Source: Acanthochlamys bracteata (lineage: Eukaryota > Streptophyta > Magnoliopsida > Pandanales > Velloziaceae). Taken from it: DNA of 64,000 nucleotides. The position numbers and the translations under genes were made by a program. Within the stretch, counting starts at the first letter, position 1. Each line of letters begins with the position of its first letter. The notes under the pieces were generated by a model, which saw nothing but the letters and a program-made list of their open reading frames with translations, did not search any database and had not been told where the DNA came from. Below, piece by piece: positions 1-8,899 of this stretch. Where the stretch lies: contig CM034134.1 of the NCBI GenBank assembly GCA_019914995.1, positions 1,506,145 to 1,570,144 of the forward strand. The letters are read 5' to 3'.

Positions 1-299
1 CTGTCGATGCTATGTGATTGTTGCTGCCGCTGCTGTCAAAATCGACGTCATGAATCTCCCACTCTCTCGATCCCGTTGCTCGGTTAGACGCAGACCGATC
101 TGCACCAATCTAAACTGATTCATAGCTCCAGACCGATCTTGATCATTCCGAACCAATCTTTAGTGAACTAGGTCGATTCAGACCTAATTCTAACCGATTC
201 CTACCAAATTAGACCCATTTAAATAGATGCTGACTCGATTTTGATAAATTTAGATCTATCTGACTGATCTAGACTGATCAAATCATATACACAGATATA
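1..299. other. unassigned, degenerate short direct repeats
   Basis: No ORF of note. From about 80 to 290 the sequence repeats variants of 'gaccgatct', 'accaatct' and 'gactgatc' at irregular spacing. It precedes the first recognisable piece of the decayed + strand copia polymerase region, so it may be the poorly conserved linker between integrase and reverse transcriptase of that element, but no protein similarity can be shown. Confidence 0.3.
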
Positions 300-516
300 T
301 CGTGAACAATAATTATCAGTTAAATTAGAAAAAATAGTGAAAAAATTTTCGAGAGATATTCAAAGAAGAAATAACTTCTAAATATCCTTTTGCTAATAAT
401 GTATACTCTTATAAGTTGGAATCATTGTATAAGATATTCATTAGTTAGTTAATGGTTGTTGTTCTTGCTGGTGTTTGTTTATAGCCTCCGATAAATGGAA
501 TAAGGCTATAAACAAA
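300..516 (+). mobile_element. Decayed copia element, upstream pol fragment
   Basis: Left fragment of an old Ty1/copia element on the + strand. Just before the younger insertion, the reading NKAIN at about 499-513 joins across the insertion to KDIEALHNL at about 1020-1050, restoring the conserved copia start of the RT region (W..A...EI.AL..N.TW). That join places the younger element inside a pre-existing copia pol gene. The 5-bp target sequence ACAAA sits at 512-516. Stops and frameshifts are frequent, so this is a dead relic. Confidence 0.55.
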
Positions 517-1017
517 TGTTAGAAGTAGCTAGTGTGTTCGGTTGTCGATAGACGCAGCGGAAATATAAACACACTAAAGGATCTTGCGGAAGCAATATGA
601 GAATTGAGAAAGGAGCAAAACAAACACAAAGACAAGAGAATTACGTGGGGAAAAACGAGAAAAACCCCACGGGAAGGCAAACTAGCCTTCAAGAAAATCA
701 CTAACTCAAAGCAATTATAAACTCTTGTATTACACTTTAAGTGATAAAATTGTGAATGGTGTGATTGATGCATCAAACAAGTAATTCTTACCCATATATA
801 TAGTGGTATCAAAGAGACTCTTGAGCTTCCAAACCTTCCCACTAATGGAGTCCTTTAGCTTTCCATCCTTCATTAGGTGCTTTAACTTCTTTAACCTTCC
901 AACATCATGGGTGGTGCTTTATCTTTCTTAATCCTTTAGTATTCCAACATGAATGCATATTTAATTTGTTAACCACTATATACCACTAATTTACATAGTG
1001 CTTTATAATATCTAACA
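517..1017 (-). repeat. Copia-1 LTR, duplicated copy (solo-LTR-like)
   Basis: A 501-bp LTR with perfect terminal TGTTAGA / TCTAACA ends, flanked on both sides by ACAAA (512-516 and 1018-1022), so in isolation it looks like a solo LTR with target duplication. It is nearly identical to the LTR at 6031-6528. The 577 bp after it (1018-1594) are also nearly identical to the sequence after the other LTR (6529-7106). It is therefore part of a duplicated block rather than an independent insertion. Confidence 0.85.
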
Positions 1018-1594
1018 ACAAAGACATTGAAGCTCTTCACAACTTATCAAAAGAAAAAAAAACAGTTTGTTGTAAATAAGTGTATACAATCAAATAAAAA
1101 CAAGATGGAATAATAGAGCGGCGCAAGATTATGACCAAAAGATACTTACAAACTTATGAAGTAAATTATTACGAGACTTATGCACAAGTCATAAATATGA
1201 TATTATTAAGATCTTACTATCTTTAGTAACTAATCTTGATTAGTCTTTTCAATAATTTGATATAAAAAATATATTTATTTACTGTGAAATAGGAGAAGAA
1301 GTAAATATAGAGCTTCCACCTACATATAATTTTCACGAAAAATTGATTACGTGTGTTAATTGAAAAAATATTGTGTGGGTTAAAGCACTCTTCAAGGACA
1401 TAGTTCGGCAGGATTAATCAAAATTTTAACAAATATGGGTACTGATAAAGTAATACTGATAATACATTATTCTTAACGATATGATAAGATAACTACTCTA
1501 ATTAGCTATACGGATAATATGATTGTTACAGCCAATGATAACGATGAAATATAAAAATTTAACAAGTATCTAACATCTGAATTTTAGATGAATG
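1018..1594 (+). mobile_element. Decayed copia RT segment (first copy of duplicated block)
   Basis: Encodes degraded copia reverse transcriptase on the + strand. The order of recognisable pieces is IEALHNLSKEKKTVCCK near 1025, then a lysine/arginine-rich stretch matching the usual GCKW..K.K.DG...R.KARLVAKGY region, then LYG..MIV, a decayed form of the LYVDDMI catalytic region, near 1505-1530. In-frame stops are common. The same segment recurs at 6529-7106, where it continues into the rest of the old element. Here it is cut at 1589-1594 (tgaatg) and joined to an internal position of an LTR. Confidence 0.65.
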
Positions 1595-1853
1595 GTGTGA
1601 TTGATGCATCAAACAAGTAATTCTTATCCATATATATAGTGGTATCAAAGAGACTCTTGAGCTTCCAAACCTTCCCACTAATAGAGTCTTTTGGCTTTCC
1701 ATTCTTCATTAGGTGCTTTAACTTCTTTAACCTTCCAACATCATGGGTGGTGCTTTATCTTTCTTAATCCTTTAGTATTCCAACATGAATGCATATTTAA
1801 TTTGTTAACCACTATGTACCACTAATTTACATAGTGCTTTATAATATCTACCA
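1589..1853 (-). repeat. Copia-1 truncated 3' LTR
   Basis: 265 bp matching positions 753-1017 of the neighbouring LTR. It ends at the polypurine tract with TGGTAGA on the - strand, one base different from TGTTAGA in the other copies. Its distal part is missing and is replaced by old copia sequence at a shared TGAATG. Confidence 0.85.
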
Positions 1854-1865
1854 AATCTCCCACTT
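1854..1865 (-). other. Polypurine tract of copia-1
   Basis: AAGTGGGAGATT on the - strand, immediately upstream of the 3' LTR. This is the usual plus-strand primer site of LTR elements, and an equivalent tract sits in the same place in copia-2. Confidence 0.75.
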
Positions 1866-2009
1866 AAAGACACTTTGTAAATTACAATCCAAGAATAACA
1901 AGAAACCGATACATAAGTGTCAAAATTCAATGACACTGAAAATAGATACGACTGAGAGGAGCAGGGCTAGCACGCATGCTAGCTGACTTCCTTTACCTTA
2001 TACCGTTGT

Positions 2010-3431
2010 CTATCTTCCCTCGGTTCCATTGCTATCTTGAAGTGATTTCCTTTCGGCTTTTTTGTCACATCTAATGCTGTTCTCTATTGTGATTCCATAC
2101 AGAGATCTACAAAATAAAAACTTGTCAAGAGTTACCACCTTAGTTAAGGCATCCGCAGGGTTCCCTTTGGTAGGAATCTTGAGCATATCAATGCTCCCAC
2201 TAGAAACCACCTTCCGTACGTAATGATACTGAATATCTATGTGTTTTGTTCTGGAATGAAGTGCTGGATTTCTTGCAAGATGTAATGGACTTAGGCTATC
2301 ACAAAACAGAGATAGAGTCTCATGTTTTTGTCCAAGTTCCTCCAATAGTCTCTTCATCCAGACCCCTTCCTTGCATGCTTGTGTTGCTGCCATATACTCA
2401 GCTTCCGTTGTAGACAGAGCTACCACGAACTGCAGTTTAGAACACCAACTGACAGCACCACCTGCAAGAATAAACACATAACCAAAGGTGGATTTTCTCC
2501 TATCCAAATCACCTGCGTAGTCTGCATCAACAAACCCTTTGACAATAAAATCAGATCCTCTGTAACACAATGCAGCATTTAAGGTTCCTTTCACATACCG
2601 AAGGATCCTCTTTACCGCCTTCCAATGCTCAATGCCAGGACATGCCATGAATCTACTTACCATTCCCACTGCATATGCAATGTCAGGCCGAATGCAAATC
2701 ATGGCATACATTAGGCATCCCACTGCTGATGCATATGGTATCCGAGACATCTCTATCCTCTCTTGCTCCTGACTAGGGGATAACAAAGAGGATAGTTTGA
2801 GACTAATAGAGAGTGGGGTAGACATCGGCTTACCACCATACATGTTGAACCGCTCCAACACTTTCCTCAGATAGCTAGTCTGAGACAGCCGAATCTCTCT
2901 ATTGCCTCTATCTCGCCATATCTGCATCCCTAGGATTCTGTTTGCCGGCCCCAAGTCCTTGGTATCGAATTCACTAGCCAGTTGAGTCTTCAATTGTTGG
3001 ATACGATCTATGCTTGGACCTGCTACAAGCATATCATCCACATACAGCAGCAAGATGACAAACTCACCTCCCTCAAATCTCTTGATGTACACACAAGAGT
3101 CTGAGACTAGCTTGCAGTATCCAAGGCTCCCGATATAAGAATCAAATCTCTTATACCAACACCGCGGTGCTTGTTTAAGCCCATAAAGAGATTTGGCCAA
3201 CCGACAAACCAGATCCTCCCTATCTTTAACGACAAAGCCTTCTGGCTGGACCATATATATCTCCTCTTCGAGCTCTCCGTGCAAGAACGCCGTCTTCACA
3301 TCGAGCTGTTCAAGATGGAGATCCAATGATGCACACAGTGCTAAGACCACACGAATAGTTATTAAACGTACCACTGGAGAGAAGATTTCATCAAAGTCGA
3401 TCCCTTCCTTCTGTGCGTAGCCTTTCACCAC
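2010..3431 (-). pseudogene. Copia-1 reverse transcriptase and RNase H
   Basis: About 470 codons open without a stop. Early motifs include KTAFLHGELEEEIYM and SLYGLKQAPRCWYKRF, followed by the RT catalytic core LLLYVDDMLVAG. RNase H follows (VDADYAGDLDRRKS, TTEAEYMAA, LFCDS, ARNPALHSRTKHID) and the ORF ends shortly before the 3' LTR. This is the longest intact part of the element. No authentic start exists because it is the continuation of a polyprotein: the upstream frame is lost near 3450-3510, where the ORF encoding the integrase tail shifts. Closest to Tnt1-class copia polyproteins as a family. Not expected to yield a working enzyme without the upstream fusion. Confidence 0.88.
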
Positions 3432-3451
3432 CAGCCGAGCACGATACCGTT

Positions 3452-4168
3452 CTACTTGATCATTGCTGCCTCGCTTGATCTTGTAGACCCATTTATTCCA
3501 ATAGCCTTACGGCCTTGGGGCAGAGGTACTAGCTCCCATGTCCTATTTTTATGAAGCGCCTCAAGCTCTTCCTGCATAGCTTCCATCCACAGAGACGCAT
3601 CTGAACTCTCCAGCGCTTTTTTGAGAGAAGATGGCTCTCCTTCCTCTGTGAATAAGCAATATACAGATTGAGGTGACTCCATAAAATAGTCCTCATACCT
3701 CTCAGGTGTTTTTCTCTTGCGAGTTGAACGCCTAAGGGACGCAGGCCTGGGAACTCCATCCTCTTCTATGTGCTCATCCACTAGTATTGGCTCCAAATTA
3801 GGATCGTCTTTTTCATCATTCTCCTCCAGTACCGATGTGGTCATCACTGGGAGTGATGCCTCCTTCTCCCTTGCATCATCGCTATCAGTCACTCTTTGCA
3901 GCTGGTCCTCCGCAAAGATGACATCCCTACTGAAGATAACTTTATGGGCAGTGGGATCCCATAAACGATACCCCAAAACATCTTCAGCATATCCCAAGAA
4001 TAGGCATCTTCTAGACTTTGGATCCAGTTTGGTTCTTTCCTGGTCATTATACATCACATACACCGGACAACCAAAAATATACAGACGAGAATAATCAACA
4101 GTGGCACCAGTCCACAATTCCATTGAAATTTTCAAATCAATGTCAGTAGAAGGAATACGATTCAACAC
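3452..4168 (-). pseudogene. Copia-1 integrase C-terminal/linker region
   Basis: Carries the copia integrase C-terminal features FGCPVYV, KLDPKSRRCLFLGY and GYRLWDPTAHKVIFSRDVIF at roughly residues 32-88. An acidic linker follows, then the RT approach region LEALHKNRTWELVPLPQGRKAIG. The end of the frame departs from the expected KW(V/I)YKIK continuation, so a frameshift separates it from RT. It is separated from the catalytic integrase ORF (4196-5071) by a stop in SF*A, where related elements have tryptophan. Confidence 0.8.
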
Positions 4169-4195
4169 ATAGAAAGCAGTCTTGACTGCTTGTGC

Positions 4196-5153
4196 TCAAA
4201 AACTATGTGGTAGACCAGCCCCTTTTAGCATAGCACGTACCCGCTCAGCTAGTGTTCGATTGAATCGTTCAGCTACTCCATTCTGCTGAGGCGTGTAAGC
4301 CACCGTTGACTGCCTTTTTATTCCTTCTTGTGCCAAGAGAGTAACAAACTCCGCACTGTTGTATTCTCCACCATTGTCCGATCTAAGGCACTTGATCCTG
4401 CTGCTGGAATCAAGTTCCACCCGGGCTTTGAAGAACTTGAACACCTCAAAAACTTCCGACTTCCTTCGGATTGGGAACACCCAACTTCTCCTAGAAAAAT
4501 CATCAATAAATGAAACAAAATATTTAGCACTACCAAGAGATAGTTGCGGTGACTCCCACATATCTGAGTGAATTAAGTCAAGTTTGTCTTTGGCTCTGAA
4601 AACTGATCTCCCAAACTTTGCCCGATGCTGCTTACCGGTGACACATTCCTCGCAGAATGGTAAATTTACGTCAGATAATCCTGGCAGAAGCTTCCAATCA
4701 CTGAGGATCTTCAAACCACGTTCCGAGATATACCCTAATTTTAGGTGCCACACTCGCGTGATATCCTCAATGTTGCTTGATGCAACACAAGCTTCTCCAT
4801 GCGTCAGTGTCACCCCATGCACCTTATATAAGTTTGAGTCAATCTTTTCAGCTTTCAAGATCTTCTGCCCGTCTTTAATGACCTCCATAATCCCGCTTTC
4901 AATACGACTCTTGCAGCCTAGGTCATCCAGTTGTCCTAAAGACAATAAATTCTTTGTAAGACCAAGTACATGACGTACCTTACTGATGATGCATATATTT
5001 CCATCATTTGCTCTAAGCTTGATGAAACCGACTCCAGCAACTTCAAGGATTTGTCCATTTTCCATCCGCACGGCACCTCCAAGAAATAACTTTATAGTGA
5101 TGAAACAAGTCTCTTCTAGAAGTCATGTGCCAGGATGCTCCCGAGTCCAAGAT
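4196..5153 (-). pseudogene. Copia-1 protease remnant and integrase catalytic region
   Basis: At about 5110-5140 a broken protease reads ILDSGASWHMTSRR, the aspartic protease active site followed by the usual copia continuation. A stop lies just before it and a frame change just after. From 5071 down the integrase is open: pre-integrase WHLKLGY, CEEC, HSDMW, DDFSRR, SDNGGEY and PQQNGVAERFNR. These supply the DD(35)E catalytic triad. The second zinc-binding histidine (WH....GH in relatives) is tyrosine here, so the HHCC finger is damaged. Confidence 0.82.
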
Positions 5154-6001
5154 TCAGTCATCTGAGAGTTTGGACGCAACCACCGTCTCTCCCACTAGAG
5201 CCTCACCATCATCAGAGTTGTACGCCACACAAGCAAGGGACTTCGAGAAATCCGTACCTCCAACCTTATTTGTTATGGTATTACATTGTTTTTTGATATG
5301 TCCAAGCTTTCCACACGCATAACACTTCACCTGTCGCTTGTTTTTCTTCTGTCCAGAGCCGTTATTGAATTTCCGTTTCTCGCCCAAGCTATCTTGTGCA
5401 ATCAATAAGGCTTCAGCTTGGTGCCCAACAGGTAAAATCTCTTGTTTGCGTTTGCGGCGACCTTCTTCCTCGAGAACAGCTACTGCTACCTCATCATAAA
5501 CAAGAGAATCTATATCAATCGTACTAGTGAGGTTGATCACTACCTGGTCATAGGAATCGGAAAGGCTTTGTAGAAGGATCAAGGCACGTTCATTGGTCTC
5601 TATCTTCTTTTCCAACGTTGTCAATTGAGAAAACAAAGCCTCCAATGAACCCAAGTGCCCTGAAGTAGAAGCTGAGTCCAACATGCGTAGAGAATACATC
5701 TTTCTCATTAAGAAAATGGCATGTTGCGGTGACTTCTTAGCATAAGTCTTTTCCAGCTTCTCCCATACCTCCTTTGCGGTCTTCTTTTCCAGTACACCAG
5801 TAAGATATCATCGGCCAAGGTAAGATGAATGTGTGCCAAAGCATTTCGCTCAATTTTCTGCCATCTTTCCTCCGGAAGATCAATTGGCCGATTCTCTAGT
5901 GCTCCCAAACAATTCTCCTTTGTAAGGACCGCCAATAGCCTTGCTCTCCACAATGTGTAGTTGCTCCCATTGAACTTCTCAATCTCATACTTGCTAGCCA
6001 T
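5154..6001 (-). pseudogene. Copia-1 gag, frameshifted
   Basis: Gag starts at 6001 with MASKYEIEKFNGSNYTLW, typical of Tnt1-class gag (UBN2/DUF4219-like N-terminus). The frame breaks near 5800: the tail of the first ORF is out of frame, and the conserved continuation ('FLMRKMYSLRM') resumes in the second ORF from 5708. The C-terminal part carries a CCHC zinc knuckle CYACGKLGHIKKQC at about 5290-5330, which packages RNA in functional elements. Broken into two frames and not functional as it stands. Confidence 0.85.
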
Positions 6002-6016
6002 CGCAACAAACCAATA

Positions 6017-6028
6017 GCTATGATGCCA
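6017..6028 (-). other. Primer-binding site of copia-1
   Basis: TGGCATCATAGC on the - strand, 2 bp inside the 5' LTR. It resembles the initiator-Met tRNA complement TGGTATCAGAGC used by many plant copia elements, with two differences. Confidence 0.6.
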
Positions 6029-6030
6029 CT

Positions 6031-6528
6031 TGTTAGAAGTAGCTAGTGTGTTCGGTTATCGATAGACGCAGCGGAAATATAAACACACTAAAAGATCTTG
6101 CGGAAGCAATATGAGAATTGAGAAATGAGCAAAACAAACAAAAAGACAAGAGAATTACGTGGGAAAAAATGAGAAAAATCCCACGGGAAGGCAAACTAGC
6201 CTTCAAAGAAATCACTAACTCAAAGCAATTACAAACTCTTGTATTACACTTTAAATGATATTGTGAATGGTGTGATTGATGCATCAAACAAGTAATTCTT
6301 ACCCATATATATAGTGATATCAAAGAGACTCTTGAGCTTCCAAACCTTCCCACTAATGGAGTCCTTTGGCTTTCCATCCTTCATTAGGTGCTTTAACTTC
6401 TTTAACCTTCCAACATCATGGGTGGTGCTTTATCTTTCTTAATCCTTTAGTATTCCAACATGAATGCATATTTAATTTGTTAACCACTATGTACCACTAA
6501 TTTACATAGTGCTTTATAATATCTAACA
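6031..6528 (-). repeat. Copia-1 5' LTR
   Basis: 498-bp LTR, TGTTAGA...TCTAACA, flanked on its outer side by ACAAA (6529-6533). It drives transcription leftwards in this orientation. It differs from the copy at 517-1017 by scattered substitutions, several of C-to-T type, and by a 3-bp deletion (gatattgtg versus gataaaattgtg). Confidence 0.9.
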
Positions 6529-7975
6529 ACAAAGACATTGAAGCTCTTCACAACTTATCATAAGAAAAAAAAAACAGTTTGTTGTAAATAAGTGTATACA
6601 ATCAAATAAAAAGAAGATGGAATAATAGAGCGGTGCAAGATTATGACCAAAAGATACTTACAAACTTATGAAATAAATTATTACGAGACTTATGCACAAG
6701 TCATAAATATGATATTATTAAGATCTTACTATCTTTAGTAACTAATCTTGATTAGTCTTTTCAATAATTTGATATAAAAAATATATTTTTTTACTGTGAA
6801 ATAGGAGAAGAAGTAAATATAGAGCTTCCACCTACATATAATTTTCACGAAGAATTGATTACGTGTGTTAATTGAAAAAATATTGTGTGGGTTAAAGCAC
6901 TCTTCAAGGACATAGTTCGACAGGATTAATTAAATTTTTAACAAATATGGGTACTGATAAAGTAATACTGATAATACATTATTCTTAACGATATGATAAG
7001 ATAACTACTCTAATTAGCTATACGGATAATATGATTGTTACAGCCAATGATAACGATGAAATATAAAAGTTTAACAAGTATCTAACATCTAAATTTTAGA
7101 TGAATGAATTTTGGAAGTAGAAATATTTTTGTGAATTAAAGCGATCTAAATGAGAAATTTATGTATTATAATAAATTTTTTCTAACTTAGTACTGAAGAT
7201 AAAGACATTATACTACAGATTAGCAAATACATCAATACTTAGAGAATTATAACTTAAATGAGCATCATGATCATGTACCAATGGCTAAATATCTACAAAT
7301 GGTAGGCAAATTAATTTATGCATCACAAACTCGCTCTAATATAGTTTATGCAGTAAGTACTATTAGCTAATTTATCTATTCTTCAAATGTAGATCATATG
7401 AAATCTGCCAATAAAATATTGAGATATAAAAAATCATTATTAGGTAGATGACTACTATTTATAAAACATAATAATTTAAATATAGATAGATACTAATTCA
7501 TGTTTGTTAGGAGACAAGACTATAGACATTCTATATCATGTTAATAACTACTGTTTATTGGTAATAATCTAGTCGCATACAGGGAAATAACAAATAAAAG
7601 ATAATTGACCTATATTTTGTAAAGCTGAATATAGAGACATGGCAAATAAATTTTGTGAGCTTTTATGGCTACGCATATTAATGACATAACTTGGTTTTGC
7701 TTTAAAAAATTTTATGAAATTGTTATATGATTATACGTTTGGAATAAATATTGCTCATAATATAGTGCAATATGATCTTATCACGTATGTTAAAGTAGAT
7801 CGATACTTTATAAAGAAAAATTACAGCTAAGATTGATTGAGCTACTATTGGTGAGTTCTGAAACACAATCAGCTTATATATATTGCTAAAATGAGTCTTA
7901 AGTAAAATTTTTATAGCTCACTTAACAAATTACACATTCAAATTTATAGCATATTTGCACTAGCATGAGGGGTTT
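6529..7975 (+). mobile_element. Decayed copia element, RT to RNase H
   Basis: Main body of the old + strand copia. After the RT part shared with 1018-1594 it continues uninterrupted. Pieces include SEF*MNEF near 7090-7110, then VPMAKYLQMVGKLIYASQTRSNIVYAVS near 7277-7355 (the RT/RNase H junction of copia). Later come LVAYREITNK and AEYRDMANKFCELLW near 7620-7670, NIAHN and DRYFIKKN. It ends near a purine-rich tract (gcatgagggg, about 7966-7975) where a 3' LTR should start. Stops and indels throughout mark an old copy that served as target for copia-1. Confidence 0.75.
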
Positions 7976-8300
7976 TAGAGTGAATTAATATGTAAATTAA
8001 TATTATGTTTATTTTATTAGTTGTGGTTATGTTGTATATATAAATCAGGTTATATGAGAAGAAAAGAGAAAAACAATGAAATACCTTTCATGTGCCATTT
8101 CTTTCTTGAAATTTGAGATAATTTTCTTTTGATATTACTTCTCTTTAGAAAAAAGCAGTTAGTTGTAATGGTTCACTTCTCCAACAACTTCCAATAAAAA
8201 GCAGTTAGTTGTAACGGTTCACTGGACAAACAACTTCCAAATATTAGCCTTTTTTTAATTTATCATACAACAAATTACCGGCAATAAGTAGAATAGGGAT
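7976..8300 (+). repeat. Possible 3' LTR of the decayed copia; short tandem duplication
   Basis: Follows the purine-rich tract of the old copia, so a 3' LTR is expected, but no matching 5' copy lies in the window and the end is not defined. Within it a block containing agcagttagttgta.cggttcact and caacttcc occurs twice (about 8153-8195 and 8200-8240). Confidence 0.35.
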
Positions 8301-8576
8301 GTCTTATTATTAGACTAACTAGCTATTTCAAAACCAAAATTTGTGAAGTTTCTGCTGCCTTAAATGTGAAATTCAGTGGATTATTAGTAAATTGAAACAC
8401 AAAAGTGAGTTCAAAATTATAATCTAACGAAATGAAATGAGTTCAGTAAAACTAAAACAAGCCCTAACAAAAACTACATACACAAGATAGATACTAGTTT
8501 CTACATCTATACATGTATAATATTCACGTTACAACATAGTCCACTTTACCTATAGTACAACAATGGCATGGGATAT

Positions 8577-8801
8577 CTAACTAGCTAAAGGAGACCGGGT
8601 TCGTTGCCTTGCAAGACGCTTCAAGAACACAGGCTTCAGTTCGAGCACCCGGAACCGATGCCGATCGCCAGAAGGCCCAGAACTGACTTCCTCTTGCTTG
8701 ACTTTCCTAACTTGGTTGTGTATAAGGACTTGAAATTCTTGCTTCCTATTGTTCATGTACCCTTCACCTCCTTCTACACTACTACTCTTGATGCCCTCCA
8801 T
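8577..8801 (-). CDS. Small basic protein, 74 aa, unknown
   Basis: ORF starting at the ATG of MEGIKSS and ending RSPLAS with a TAG stop; an upstream in-frame TAG rules out a longer ATG-initiated form. It is rich in lysine and arginine, has no convincing signal peptide or membrane segment from this start, and has no introns. A TATA-like element (CTATAAATAG, about 8878-8887) lies about 80 bp upstream, at a plausible distance for a short leader. I do not recognise the family. The stretch EEVSSGPSGDRHRF faintly recalls CLE-peptide motifs but lacks the secretory leader and the normal spacing, so no function is assigned. It could also be chance coding in an otherwise TE-rich spacer. Confidence 0.35.
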   Translation of the reverse strand: MEGIKSSSVEGGEGYMNNRKQEFQVLIHNQVRKVKQEEVSSGPSGDRHRFRVLELKPVFLKRLARQRTRSPLAS

Positions 8802-8877
8802 TTCAAAGAAGTAGACAAAGTGTTGAACACTTGCAACCAAATGAAACGCAATAATAGACCAACACAAGAGGAGCTAG

Positions 8878-8887
8878 CTATTTATAG
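8878..8887 (-). promoter_or_regulatory. TATA-like box upstream of the 74-aa ORF
   Basis: CTATAAATAG on the - strand, about 80 bp upstream of the ATG at 8801. Spacing is compatible with a core promoter; nothing else supports it. Confidence 0.35.
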
Positions 8888-8899
8888 TGGAACACTTTA

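Larger units (their letters stand above)
1589..6528 (-). mobile_element. Copia-1: Tnt1-like LTR retrotransposon, rearranged left end
   Basis: Ty1/copia element on the - strand. The 5' LTR is at 6031-6528 and a truncated 3' LTR at 1589-1853. A PBS-like site, TGGCATCATAGC, lies next to the 5' LTR, and a polypurine tract lies next to the 3' LTR. The internal region reads gag with zinc knuckle, protease, integrase, RT and RNase H, the copia order. Every ORF junction carries a frameshift or stop, so the copy is non-autonomous. The right flank carries target duplicate ACAAA (6529-6533); the matching left ACAAA is at 512-516, next to the extra LTR. The 3' LTR lacks its last part because of the rearrangement at 1589-1594. 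Confidence 0.9.

Noticed and set aside
519-842. 107-aa ORF on the - strand, with a near copy at 6033-6377
   Set aside because: It lies wholly in the copia-1 LTR and repeats because the LTR repeats; no coding motif.
1589-6528. Endogenous viral element
   Set aside because: The domain order protease-integrase-RT-RNase H with Tnt1-class gag and LTRs is that of a Ty1/copia retrotransposon; no envelope, movement protein or coat gene.
8577-8867. CLE-type signalling peptide on the - strand
   Set aside because: The longer form has only a TTG start, an in-frame stop upstream, no ATG-led signal peptide, and the motif spacing is wrong.
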